A stretch of 64,000 bases of DNA, taken from the NCBI GenBank assembly GCA_041398825.1, contig JAWKTX010000003.1:62001-126000 (forward strand). The letters are read 5' to 3'. Of this stretch, positions 8,921 to 17,407 are shown in pieces (the stretch's first letter is position 1; every line of letters begins with the position of its first letter). Position numbers and translations under genes: made by a program. The DNA is from Planctomycetaceae bacterium. Its GTDB lineage: Bacteria; Planctomycetota; Planctomycetia; Planctomycetales; Planctomycetaceae. Below the pieces are notes generated by a model that was not told the DNA's origin, did not search any database, and saw nothing but the letters and a program-made list of their open reading frames with translations.

Positions 8921-8950
8921 GTCAGCGAAACACTCGAAAGAGTCGCTGAC
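8921..8950 (+). promoter_or_regulatory. Structured leader hairpin upstream of the YdjM-like gene
   Basis: GTCAGCGA (8921-8928) pairs with TCGCTGAC (8943-8950). Inside, after a 4-nt bulge, CTC-GAAA-GAG (8933-8942) forms a second stem capped by a GNRA tetraloop. It ends about 30 bases before the predicted start and has no T-run, so it looks more like a leader structure or protein site than a terminator. Confidence 0.45.
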
Positions 8951-8979
8951 AAATCGGGTTGTGCCGATATTGTGGAGGT

Positions 8980-9723
8980 ATGGCAGGATACCGGGAACAT
9001 GTCACAGTCAGTGGTCTTCTGGGGATTGCGTATTCCCTGGCCGCTGTTTTCCTTTTTGGCTACACGGCAGTGCAGGCGACGATTGCTGCTGCGCTGACGT
9101 GGATCGCCGGGATGTTGCCCGATTTGGACTCAGAAAGTGGCCGGCCGGTTAAGGAACTCACCGGTGTGACCGCTGCGCTGGCACCGCTGCTCCTTCTTCA
9201 GAATGTTCACGCTCTTGGTGTCAGCGACGATCGATGCATGCTGTTCGCCCTGTTGTCCTACGCGTTCGCAAAGTACGGAGGCGCCTTTCTGCTTGGCAAA
9301 CTGACGGTGCATCGAGGGATGTTTCACAGCATACCGGCCCTGATTATCGCCGCGGAACTCACGTTTGTGGCTTATCACAGCGATGACGTACGTGTCCGAC
9401 TTCTGATGGGGATTGGCGTCGGAATTGGCTTCTTGTCACACCTTGTGCTGGATGAAATGTATAGCGTCCAGTGGGATGGCTCACGGGTTCGCCTCAAGAA
9501 GTCAGCCGGAACTGCGATGAAATTCTTCGGCGACGAAGCGATTCCAAACGGTGTTGCCCTGGGGATGTTGCTGCTGCTTTCCTATGTTTCGCTTGTCCAG
9601 GCTGGAATCGTCAGGGAGCCCGGCACGGAGCCCGCTCCGGATGTCATCCAGGTGACCACGGAACTCGATGATGCCCCGCCATTCCGCATCGCAGGCGAAC
9701 CAGAGGACACTCAGTTAAGATAG
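8980..9723 (+). CDS. YdjM-like membrane protein, LexA-regulated hydrolase family (DUF457)
   Basis: A 247-residue membrane protein with about five hydrophobic segments (from GLLGIAYSLAAVFLFGY to MLLLLSYVSLVQAG). Family-type polar motifs are GMLPDLDSES near residue 52, VHRGMFHS near 112 and SHLVLDEMYS near 158; aspartates and histidines in these positions are the presumed metal ligands of the DUF457/YdjM family. Its biochemical function is unestablished even in E. coli. The start is ATG 8980, which gives the family N-terminus, but GGAGG lies only one base upstream, so TTG 8959 is an alternative. The gene stands alone, facing away from trpB. Confidence 0.7.
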   Translation: MAGYREHVTVSGLLGIAYSLAAVFLFGYTAVQATIAAALTWIAGMLPDLDSESGRPVKELTGVTAALAPLLLLQNVHALGVSDDRCMLFALLSYAFAKYGGAFLLGKLTVHRGMFHSIPALIIAAELTFVAYHSDDVRVRLLMGIGVGIGFLSHLVLDEMYSVQWDGSRVRLKKSAGTAMKFFGDEAIPNGVALGMLLLLSYVSLVQAGIVREPGTEPAPDVIQVTTELDDAPPFRIAGEPEDTQLR

Positions 9724-9813
9724 CAGACCGGGCGCAGTATGCCTCATCACTTGCGGATGAGCGGCATTCCAGTGAAGAAAGCATCGGATGAATGTCTTCC
9801 TGCGTCGCGACCA

Positions 9814-10170
9814 CTAGTCGAACCATTCGTCCTCGGGATTAAACTCCGGCAGCACGATGATCAGCACCTTCATGCGACCAAGTGCGCGGTGCCTTACACC
9901 AGGCGGAATGACGATGCATTGCCCCTGGCGCACCGGAATGATCTCGCCATCCAGTTCCATTTGAGCGTCCGGGAGGCACTCCAGGAAGAAGTAAGTCTCC
10001 GTCAAAGTCTTATGATAGTGCAGCCTGGCGTTTTCGCTGATCTCTGTGACGTGGACGGTTCCGGGAAACTCAGGCACGCCATGGAATGCTCGCCGAGCGG
10101 TGCCGCATGGACACGGGACTCCCGAAATTGATGAGAAATCCGCAATGCGCCATCGGCGATTCTCGTCCAT
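9814..10170 (-). CDS. Small single-domain cupin protein
   Basis: A 118-residue cupin: motif 1 LHYHKTLTETYFFLE with its HxH and glutamate, and motif 2 VIPPGVRHRALG with the fourth metal-binding histidine, so a metal site is complete. The start is set at ATG 10170 because GGAG precedes it at good spacing; a longer form from 10197 is possible. Cupins of this size bind small molecules or act as sugar isomerases or dioxygenases, and the substrate cannot be inferred. It faces the YdjM-like gene tail to tail and lies downstream of the sigma/anti-sigma pair on the same strand. Confidence 0.75.
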   Translation of the reverse strand: MDENRRWRIADFSSISGVPCPCGTARRAFHGVPEFPGTVHVTEISENARLHYHKTLTETYFFLECLPDAQMELDGEIIPVRQGQCIVIPPGVRHRALGRMKVLIIVLPEFNPEDEWFD

Positions 10171-10305
10171 ATTCTTCTCCATGTCCGGATTTCCCATCCT
10201 GCGATTCTGATTGCTCCTCCTGACCTTCTCGGCCTCGATCTTTCACGCGAGCGAAGCGACGCGCAAAGAATCTCGAAACGCCTGTCTCAGCGGATGCCAG
10301 GGAGA

Positions 10306-10935
10306 TCAGAATGAGTCCGAAGACTTACCTGCGATATCAGGCATTGGGACAAGATCATTGGGCTGAAAACGCAGGTAGCCGGCGAGCGACCCATCCGGAT
10401 TCAGCACGGGAAAAGCATTTCTATTTGCCTGCTGTGGATTCGCGACTGGCATCGCCTGCGGAGCGTTGACGACGGGCTGAGCACTGTATTGAGGCGTCAA
10501 AGACGAAACATGAGCGTATCCGTCTGAACCGATATTCGCCACAGGCAGGTTACTAACAATCGAAATGACAGCCAGAGCAAGGGAGCAAACGCACAAGGCG
10601 GCCACACGAGTATTGAATTGTTTTCGAACGACAAATTGCGGTTTTCGCTGTGGAAGACGATCAGAAATCCGACTCCACACAGAACCTGACCTTGAAGAAG
10701 AAGCAGCAGACCGGATTGAATCCGCCCCCTGAACTGTCACTGATCGATATTCAGTCGTTCCGGGATCAAAATCTCTCAAGACATGCAAGGCAGACATCGC
10801 CTGCAACATTCCCGAGTTGTACGCCCTGCATTCGCTGCATTTCTCCATGTGTCCAGCCAGCGCATGCTCTTCGTCGTGAGGAAGATCACCGCCAGCATCC
10901 AAATGAATCAAGTGTCGAGCATCAGCGCAAATCAT
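10306..10935 (-). CDS. Membrane-anchored anti-sigma factor with zinc-finger (zf-HC2-type) domain
   Basis: About 209 residues. The N-terminus MICADARHLIHLDAGG followed by HMEKCSECRAYN gives the HxxxCxxC zinc motif of ZAS anti-sigma factors. One transmembrane helix (VAALCVCSLALAVISIVSNL, about residues 114-133) separates the cytoplasmic sigma-binding part from a Pro/Gln/Ala-rich external tail. I place the start at ATG 10935, preceded by AGGGAA; an upstream ATG at 10980 would add 15 residues. It directly follows the ECF sigma gene, the usual pairing in which the anti-sigma holds the sigma factor until a signal releases it. The signal is unknown. Confidence 0.78.
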   Translation of the reverse strand: MICADARHLIHLDAGGDLPHDEEHALAGHMEKCSECRAYNSGMLQAMSALHVLRDFDPGTTEYRSVTVQGADSIRSAASSSRSGSVWSRISDRLPQRKPQFVVRKQFNTRVAALCVCSLALAVISIVSNLPVANIGSDGYAHVSSLTPQYSAQPVVNAPQAMPVANPQQANRNAFPVLNPDGSLAGYLRFQPNDLVPMPDIAGKSSDSF

Positions 10936-10986
10936 GTCATTTTCCCTGACTACAAATTCGTCTCTGTGAAACCTCGTCATGCATCA

Positions 10987-11634
10987 CTACGAAAGCTGTT
11001 CTTCCTCGATGCTCCGTTCGCGACGTTCCCAGGCTTCCTTGAACATCTTTCTGGCTTCAGCCAGTCGCCAGCGAACAGTGGCCTCACTCCGATCGGTGAT
11101 CGCAGCAACTTCCGATGTGCAAAACCCTTCGAGATCACGAAGAACCAGGACCGTCCGATAGGTTTCCGGAAGTTGCTCCATGACGAGATGCACCTCCTGA
11201 GCCAGGTCCCGATCCGTTCGCGGATCGGCAGCAGCCGGATCCGGAGCGCCATCCTCGCCTACCTCCGAAAACATGGTCCACCGACCACGACGTTTCACTT
11301 TTCGAAGATGGTCGTACGTCAGATTCACGGCCAGGCGGAACAGCCACGGACCGAATCGACGAGACGGGTCAAATTGTTCCAGTCTTTCCCAGGCACGTAG
11401 AAACGACTCCTGCTGGAGATCGGCTGCAAGTTCCTGATCCGGGACAAAACGACGAATCACCTTCAAAACGCGACGTTCGTAACGATGAACCAGTGCTCCG
11501 AATGCTTCGTGATCACCACTCCTCGCCTGATTGACAAGACGTGCCTCACTCGCCGACGGCAGGTTTTCTGCGCCTTCAGGTTCAGCCATCTCATCCGGGG
11601 ATGTTTCCCCACCCGGCTCGGACATCTTCAGCAT
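10987..11634 (-). CDS. ECF-type RNA polymerase sigma factor
   Basis: A 215-residue ECF sigma factor. Region 2 runs over HEAFGALVHRYERRVLKVIRRF through ADLQQESFLRAWERLEQF to PWLFRLAVNLTYDHLRK; region 4 is MEQLPETYRTVLVLRDLEG, FCTSEVAAITDRSEATVRWRLAEAR. A roughly 30-residue acidic N-terminal extension precedes region 2; starts at the fourth or sixteenth codon are possible. The paired zinc-finger anti-sigma gene lies downstream with a gap of about 50 bases, so sigma and anti-sigma are co-expressed. No promoter motif of its own was recognised upstream. Confidence 0.9.
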   Translation of the reverse strand: MLKMSEPGGETSPDEMAEPEGAENLPSASEARLVNQARSGDHEAFGALVHRYERRVLKVIRRFVPDQELAADLQQESFLRAWERLEQFDPSRRFGPWLFRLAVNLTYDHLRKVKRRGRWTMFSEVGEDGAPDPAAADPRTDRDLAQEVHLVMEQLPETYRTVLVLRDLEGFCTSEVAAITDRSEATVRWRLAEARKMFKEAWERRERSIEEEQLS

Positions 11635-11732
11635 CTCGGTGCCTTTCTGAGTTGGTTTACGCAGAAGGGCACATCAGTGTTGGAACGAACTTGTCAGTCA
11701 GTGGGCAAAATCTGTGGTCATTCGTCGGGTTT

Positions 11733-12722
11733 TCAGGACATCAGGGCCTGAATCTCGACGGCAGTGAACTTCTTTTCCATTCGAGCCCCCAGTTGCGATA
11801 CAATTCTGGCGGCTGCGTGAGACGCCAGATGTCCGGACTGTTTCCAGGAAAACCCATTGGTAATCCCATAGAGCAGAGCGCCGGCGTACATATCTCCCGC
11901 ACCTGTCGTGTCGATGGCCTTTGTGCTGACCCCTTCAATAGCGATCGCCTCACCGTCATGCATCAGGATCGACCCGTTAGCTCCGAGTGTCATTGCAACG
12001 TTTTCTGCGTGGCGATGCAGCTCCGCAGCACAGTCAATCGGATCCGTTTTACGCGTCAGGCTACGGGCCTCTTCCTCATTGCAGAAAAACAGGTCGACAG
12101 GGCCTTCAACCAGAGACCAGATCTCGTCGCGAACTAAATTACAGAGAAACGGATCGGATGCGGTGAAAGCCACTTTGCACCCATGCTTCTTCGCAAGGTT
12201 AATTGCCTTGTAAGCCGCCGCCTTCGTCGACTCTCCGGTTAGCAGGTAGCCCTCAACATAAACATACCTGGCCTGCCGAATCTGATCTTCATCGATATCC
12301 GATTCGGAAAGTGTGGCTGACACGCCCAGATTTGTCAGCATCGTGCGTTGCGCATCCTCTGAAATCAGAACCGCGCAGGTTCCTGTTTGACCACTCGCAG
12401 CCTGCGGAGCAGCGACCTGAACGCCAAGCTTTCGCATATCCTCCAGAAAAAACTCGCCCATGACGTCCGTACTGACTTTTCCGGCATACGCAGCCGTGCC
12501 TCCAAAATCAGCCACGCCGACAATCGTATTTGCTGCAGAACCACCTGCACAGCGATTCAGCGGTTTCCCCTGAAGCTGTTGAAGCACCCTGGCCTGTGAA
12601 GCGTCATCAACAAGCGTCATGATTCCCTTGTCGAAGCCCGTTGATAACAACCATGCGTCATCAACCTGCGCCTGCACATCCACCAGGGCGTTTCCAACAC
12701 CAAATACGTCAATCGTCATCAT
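11733..12722 (-). CDS. PfkB-family carbohydrate/adenosine kinase
   Basis: A 329-residue ribokinase-fold kinase. The substrate-side motif CAGGSAANTIVGVADFGG (about 58-75) and the C-terminal PfkB signature DTTGAGDMYAGALLYG (about 276-291), with its catalytic aspartate and anion hole, are both complete. Overall it resembles the bacterial adenosine-kinase-like subgroup, which phosphorylates nucleosides or sugars with ATP; the substrate is not certain. It begins MM, and either methionine may start. It lies upstream of the sigma factor gene on the same strand with about 100 bp between. Confidence 0.85.
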   Translation of the reverse strand: MMTIDVFGVGNALVDVQAQVDDAWLLSTGFDKGIMTLVDDASQARVLQQLQGKPLNRCAGGSAANTIVGVADFGGTAAYAGKVSTDVMGEFFLEDMRKLGVQVAAPQAASGQTGTCAVLISEDAQRTMLTNLGVSATLSESDIDEDQIRQARYVYVEGYLLTGESTKAAAYKAINLAKKHGCKVAFTASDPFLCNLVRDEIWSLVEGPVDLFFCNEEEARSLTRKTDPIDCAAELHRHAENVAMTLGANGSILMHDGEAIAIEGVSTKAIDTTGAGDMYAGALLYGITNGFSWKQSGHLASHAAARIVSQLGARMEKKFTAVEIQALMS

Positions 12723-12864
12723 CTGGTCCTGTCTCGGATCTCGTAAAAAATCAATGAGTTCCGAACGATACCAGATTCAAAACGGGCATGGACAGGGAAA
12801 CCGCTGGTCCGTGTTCACTCAATCTCAAAACAGGTGTTGCCCCGGGGACTGAGGTGTGCTCGCG

Positions 12865-15800
12865 TCATTCAATCGTCAACTGAATGCCAACGGAAGCACT
12901 AATTTTCGCACCACCTTCTGATTGAGCGTGGAGAGAGAGGTTTGGTATTTCTCCCACGGCTGCGTTGTCCGGCGTTGTGATTGACAGCTCAAACGCTGTG
13001 TCCGTGCTGCTCAGGTTTGCAGAACTGGCGGAATACCCTTTTGGCAGACCCACAATCTGAAGCTGAGTTGCCGCCTGGAACTGGGGATGTCGAACGATCC
13101 TGCCACGAAGAGTAACGCTGGAATTCTTTGTTGCTTTCAAAACGGTCGTGTCGGGTTGCACAACAACGGCGTCATCCACAGCAAACCGTACAGGAGCCGT
13201 CCATGCCACATTTTCGCCGGAAGCCTGCAGCGGCTGGTCAACAAAGGACGCACTGATGACTGCGTTGATGAAGGCATCGGCGACCTCCGAAGGTACGCCG
13301 ATCCGGAGCAAATGCACGTCCTGCGATGAGGGGCCAAACTGAAACTCGGAAACAGACACCCGTGGTATCGGGGCGGACTTCGGGTCTGCCGGATTACTCA
13401 GGCGAACTGATTCCGTTGTCTGCATTTCAAAACGAACAAAGGCAGGCATAGGGCCAAATGGCAGCAGTTTCACTGGCAAAACAGAAGGAATTCCCCTTAA
13501 CAGGATCGGTGGTACACCATCCACAAGCAATGTGGCGGCTAACTCAGGAGAGGCTGTTGTTGGAAGCTCAAACACAGGTTGTGTCAGTTGACTTTGACCA
13601 GGCAATCCGGATGCTGGTCGAAGGATGGCAGATACCTGTGGACCGGGCCCCTCGGAATACCCTGTGATTGACAGTCCCTCAGAAAGGCCGTTCCCGTTCG
13701 GATCGTTGACCCGGCGCGTCAGCGTGACGAACAATGTCTGATTTGTTTCACTGGCTGGCAGGATCTCGGGCACAATCGAAACTCCATCCATGCCGCTTGG
13801 GGCCAGACGGATCGGGCCGGTGTATCTGAACGAAGGTGACTGCCGAACGACCTGAACCTGAACCGGGACCGAACCGTTCGCAGGCAGCCGAAGCGATTGA
13901 GCATCTGTGAGTAACTCAAATCCGGGACGATCCTTTCGGCAAACCATACACCTGTAAACAGCACCTGGGTTTCCGCGCTCGGTGAAGTCCGTGATACGAA
14001 CGGTAAGCTGAGTGACATCCTTAGGCACAGTGTAGTCAAGCGAAGGATCGATCGTACCGGTCGCGCCATCAGAAAACGCGACGCGTTGTTCGCCCTGATA
14101 AATCGCAAGCGAGGGCCTGAGCGATGAGTTAATTTCTCTTGCGCGAACCTCGAAACGCAGAGCCTGCCCGCTCGTCACTGTCAACATGAACGTATCAACC
14201 TCGCCGGGGTTGGCGATTCGCCCATTCACAAAGAGCGGCTCAAAGGGAGCCTTTGTCATGGTCGCATCGATCGGTTTCTCGTCGAATGTTCCTTCTATGG
14301 GTTCAGATACTTCCTGACTTTCTGCCGTGATCAACGCTGGAAGTGGGGTCAGCGGGGAAGAGCCATCGACACGAAAACCGTTGCTCCCGGAGACAATACT
14401 GTACTCGCCGCCCACACCATTTTCGCCGACACTTCGTAAACCTGCCCCCTGTCCAACGGCAGGAGGATAAACACCGGATGTATCCTGAAGGTCACCAAGT
14501 ATCAGCCGAAATACGCTGTTGCCGGGCGCACGGAACTGAAGATCATGCACCTCAACGAAGTAGATCCCGTCGTCGGGAAGTTCAGCAACGGCCCTCGTAT
14601 CTCCGACCAGTTGTGGCTTCTGCCACTGGACGGCCAGCGGAGTTCCGTTGGCCGTCTTGATCTCAACGACCGGATCCAGCCGCGAACCAAGCCGCCTGGC
14701 TTCCACTTCCGCGACGATGCGCTGGCCAGCTTTTCCTGAAAGATAAACCTGCTTTTGTTCAGTGCCGGAGATCATTCCCGACACGGCAAGTGGCAGGGTT
14801 TCCGCAGGTTTTTCGGCAGAGAATGAGTCCACCGGGAATTCGGGGAGCCTGTCAATCGAAATCACAACAGGGGAGCTCACGCCATGCTCCGTCACAATTC
14901 TTGCGGAGTATCGACCAGGCAACGTTGTGTCAGGAATGTCGATATCAAATGTCTGTGAGTTGGCCTTACCACCTTCCACGCAAGTGACCTGCCAGTCGCG
15001 TTGAGCAAACTGCAACATGCCGTTCAATAAATTGCGGCCCTCCAGCGTCAGACGATTCTTCTGACCTATGGTCAGGCCGTATTGAGATGCTCGGGTGATT
15101 ACTGGTGCCGGCACGACCGCCGCCGATCCTCCCGATTGCTCTTTCAGGATAGGACCAGCTTCCGCGCCGGCAGACTCCCGGAACAGACCGGCTGCCTGAG
15201 CATCGTCCAGCGCGACGGGAAAAACGCGGATTTGATCGCAAATGACTTTTGCGTATTCACCGCCAACAAAGCTTGCGCCAACAGTCAATGGTGTATCGCT
15301 TCGGCAGTTGGACAACTGAACATCCTGAAGCCACGCCGATGTTCCTTCAACGAATCCAGCGGTGACCCGCACGGGTGTTGCTGGCTTTCCATTGACGTAC
15401 AAACGAATGACGACGTCGTCTTTTTCCGAGTCACTATCGGCTCCCGGGGCATCCTGTGTCGCGAATGTGGCGGAAAGGTGGACGCGTCGTCGAAATCCAA
15501 GGACATCCCTGAATGGGAACACGGCCACCTTGAATCCGGTTCCGTCATTCACGTACACCTGAAACGCGTCATTGCCTGGGTGAAAATTGATTCCGTAATT
15601 CGTCTTGTTCTTTCCGTCCGGCTGACGTTTGGCGATTAACCCATGCATTGTTTGATCTGAAAGTGGATGCAGACTGGCGAAAAAACCGCTGATCGTTGCC
15701 TGTTCTGCCAAATCCAGATCGACGCTGCTGGAAATCGTAGCGACCTGCTGAAGGGCGTCGTCGATCAAAACGGCCGAGCCCTGAAGTCCACCTGTAAATA

Positions 15801-16032
15801 AGCCGGGCAGGACGGTTATGCCCTGTGGAAATACAATCTGATCTTTCGACGTACCCGACACGGCAGAATCCTGACCGGCCGCTCCTTTTTCTGGTTTCGC
15901 GTCGTCCAGATTGACCTCAACGGTTGCCAATGCCGCGACGTCGTCCGCGAATGCGTCCGTTGAGCCGAGGGGTCCTGCAATTGCAATAATCGACAGAAAG
16001 AGGGCGATCAATCGGAGAAACGGCACCTGCAT
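12865..16032 (-). CDS. Large exported LamG-type, multi-domain beta protein
   Basis: A 1055-residue protein with a signal peptide (hydrophobic LIALFLSIIAIAGPLG then AFADD). Residues about 65-285 look like a LamG/concanavalin fold (SGFFASLHPLSDQTMHG, VHLSATFAT, VIRLYVNGKPATPV, KVICDQIRVFPVALDDAQ). Later parts resemble pre-peptidase C-terminal (PPC) beta-sandwiches, as in GKAGQRIVAEVEARRLGSRL with VEIKTANG and in VTSGQALRFEVRAREINSSL with LAIYQGEQRVAF. No catalytic domain is visible. Planctomycete genomes carry many such exported binding or adhesion proteins; the ligand is unknown. It is divergent from the 16461 gene. Confidence 0.65.
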   Translation of the reverse strand: MQVPFLRLIALFLSIIAIAGPLGSTDAFADDVAALATVEVNLDDAKPEKGAAGQDSAVSGTSKDQIVFPQGITVLPGLFTGGLQGSAVLIDDALQQVATISSSVDLDLAEQATISGFFASLHPLSDQTMHGLIAKRQPDGKNKTNYGINFHPGNDAFQVYVNDGTGFKVAVFPFRDVLGFRRRVHLSATFATQDAPGADSDSEKDDVVIRLYVNGKPATPVRVTAGFVEGTSAWLQDVQLSNCRSDTPLTVGASFVGGEYAKVICDQIRVFPVALDDAQAAGLFRESAGAEAGPILKEQSGGSAAVVPAPVITRASQYGLTIGQKNRLTLEGRNLLNGMLQFAQRDWQVTCVEGGKANSQTFDIDIPDTTLPGRYSARIVTEHGVSSPVVISIDRLPEFPVDSFSAEKPAETLPLAVSGMISGTEQKQVYLSGKAGQRIVAEVEARRLGSRLDPVVEIKTANGTPLAVQWQKPQLVGDTRAVAELPDDGIYFVEVHDLQFRAPGNSVFRLILGDLQDTSGVYPPAVGQGAGLRSVGENGVGGEYSIVSGSNGFRVDGSSPLTPLPALITAESQEVSEPIEGTFDEKPIDATMTKAPFEPLFVNGRIANPGEVDTFMLTVTSGQALRFEVRAREINSSLRPSLAIYQGEQRVAFSDGATGTIDPSLDYTVPKDVTQLTVRITDFTERGNPGAVYRCMVCRKDRPGFELLTDAQSLRLPANGSVPVQVQVVRQSPSFRYTGPIRLAPSGMDGVSIVPEILPASETNQTLFVTLTRRVNDPNGNGLSEGLSITGYSEGPGPQVSAILRPASGLPGQSQLTQPVFELPTTASPELAATLLVDGVPPILLRGIPSVLPVKLLPFGPMPAFVRFEMQTTESVRLSNPADPKSAPIPRVSVSEFQFGPSSQDVHLLRIGVPSEVADAFINAVISASFVDQPLQASGENVAWTAPVRFAVDDAVVVQPDTTVLKATKNSSVTLRGRIVRHPQFQAATQLQIVGLPKGYSASSANLSSTDTAFELSITTPDNAAVGEIPNLSLHAQSEGGAKISASVGIQLTIE

Positions 16033-16460
16033 GGGCTCAGTTTCCAGTTGGATGTGGAGGGAGGCGGGGAAGGCACGACTGAGATTTCAGTATCCACCAT
16101 CGTGGCAAACTTCTACTCGTTCGGCAAGCAGTCGGGCGAAAACAGGTGACAAGGACCGATCAGGAGTGATCATTTGCCTTTAACGGTCGTAGGGGCTGTA
16201 AATCTCCTTGACGGTGCCAAATTCACCCTTTTAGCATGACTGGCGGGTTTTGGAGAGATGCGGCGACTTAAACGGTGCAGTAGACTGTGGCGAAAGCGGC
16301 AGGTTCGCTTCAGCCAAGTTCTCAGGGTTATCATTTGCCCGAACCTGGTTCCGAAGTCAGCCCCAACTCTCCGCCGATCAGTTCCTTTAGGACTTTGCGC
16401 CCAATTCATGTTCTTAGATCGACCTGTCCCTGACCCAACAGGGCTGTCGGAGTGACTTTG
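16033..16460. other. Divergent intergenic region, possible plus-strand promoter
   Basis: About 430 bp without a supportable gene. TTGACG at 16208-16213 and TAGCAT at 16232-16237 are 18 bp apart and could be a weak promoter for the plus-strand genes, leaving a leader of over 200 bases. No inverted repeats stood out. Confidence 0.3.
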
Positions 16461-17384
16461 ATGATCAACCTACGCCGACTCGTTGCATTCCTGAACATCG
16501 TAGGCCTCGGATTTGTGCTCGCACTGGGAGCCAAACTGGGGAAGCGTTCCAATGAGATTGCGGTGCAGTTGACGGCCGCGAAGTCGGCGTCGGAAAAGGC
16601 TGCCGAAGCTGCGAACAAGGCGCAGGTGGAACTGGCAACCGCAGAATCAGAACTCTCTCGCGTGAAACTCGGCTGGGGCTACGAATGGGTGATCCCGCCA
16701 GGCGGTCAGGTGGGGCAGGTACAAAAATCCGGGATCAATCTGGCTGTGACCGGTGTTGGTACCAACAATGGGCTTCAGGAAAGACGTGTGACCGAGAACG
16801 GTCAGGAACGCCTCATCCCGCCAACCGTGCACGTCTTTGTCCCGGACGGGCAGCAGGGATCACGCTACATTGGGGAATTCCGGGGTACCGCTGGCGGTCT
16901 CGGGCCAACAAGTGCAACGCTGGAGCCAACCTGGCCTGTCACTCAGCAGGAAGTGGCCAGCTGGGATTTCAGTCAGGGAGTCCGGCTTCGTTCGCAGGTT
17001 CCTCCGGGCGAGCGACTGGCAATTGAGGGACTGACTCAGGAGATCCAGCGGACTCTCCTGCTGGCCCGGTCAACGAATTCCAACATCCAGAACCAGAAAT
17101 CCCTGCTCGACGGTGCGAAAAGCGATCTGGCCGCTCGCAAGGGTGAATTGACGGGCGATCCATCAAAGCCTGCGATTGCCGATCGGCCCGAACTGACAGT
17201 CGGGTTGGTCCAGGCCCTCGAAGACCTTGAAGAAGAACGCAATGCAACGATGCTGGCGGTTGATGAACTGCGTCGCCAGATCTATTCTGCCGAAAATGAG
17301 CGTGAGCGGCGTGTACAGGAACTGGCTGGTGCCGCTACGCAACTTCCCAAGCCTGAGTCACAGGTTTCTCAGAGCAATCAGTAA
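16461..17384 (+). CDS. Membrane-anchored coiled-coil protein of unknown function
   Basis: A 307-residue protein not matched to a named family. One N-terminal membrane helix (VAFLNIVGLGFVLALGAKLG) is followed by an Ala/Glu/Lys-rich coiled coil (about 30-70), a central globular part (WGYEWVIPPGGQVGQVQKSG to EPTWPV) and a second coiled coil (about 195-295). The order suggests an exported stalk-and-head protein. The start is ATG 16461 because GGAG sits eight bases upstream; GTG 16452 is an alternative. It lies 23 bases before the kinase gene on the same strand, so the two are probably an operon; it could be the kinase's partner or sensor, which is inference. Confidence 0.6.
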   Translation: MINLRRLVAFLNIVGLGFVLALGAKLGKRSNEIAVQLTAAKSASEKAAEAANKAQVELATAESELSRVKLGWGYEWVIPPGGQVGQVQKSGINLAVTGVGTNNGLQERRVTENGQERLIPPTVHVFVPDGQQGSRYIGEFRGTAGGLGPTSATLEPTWPVTQQEVASWDFSQGVRLRSQVPPGERLAIEGLTQEIQRTLLLARSTNSNIQNQKSLLDGAKSDLAARKGELTGDPSKPAIADRPELTVGLVQALEDLEEERNATMLAVDELRRQIYSAENERERRVQELAGAATQLPKPESQVSQSNQ

Positions 17385-17407
17385 TTGTTGCTCGCAGAAC
17401 ACTGGAT

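Larger units (their letters stand above)
8366..8979. other. Gene-free divergent region between trpB and a YdjM-like gene
   Basis: About 610 bp between divergent genes. No supportable coding frame. It holds a short tandem repeat (8583-8609), a 17-bp palindrome (8858-8874) and a compact hairpin (8921-8950), listed separately. Confidence 0.5.
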
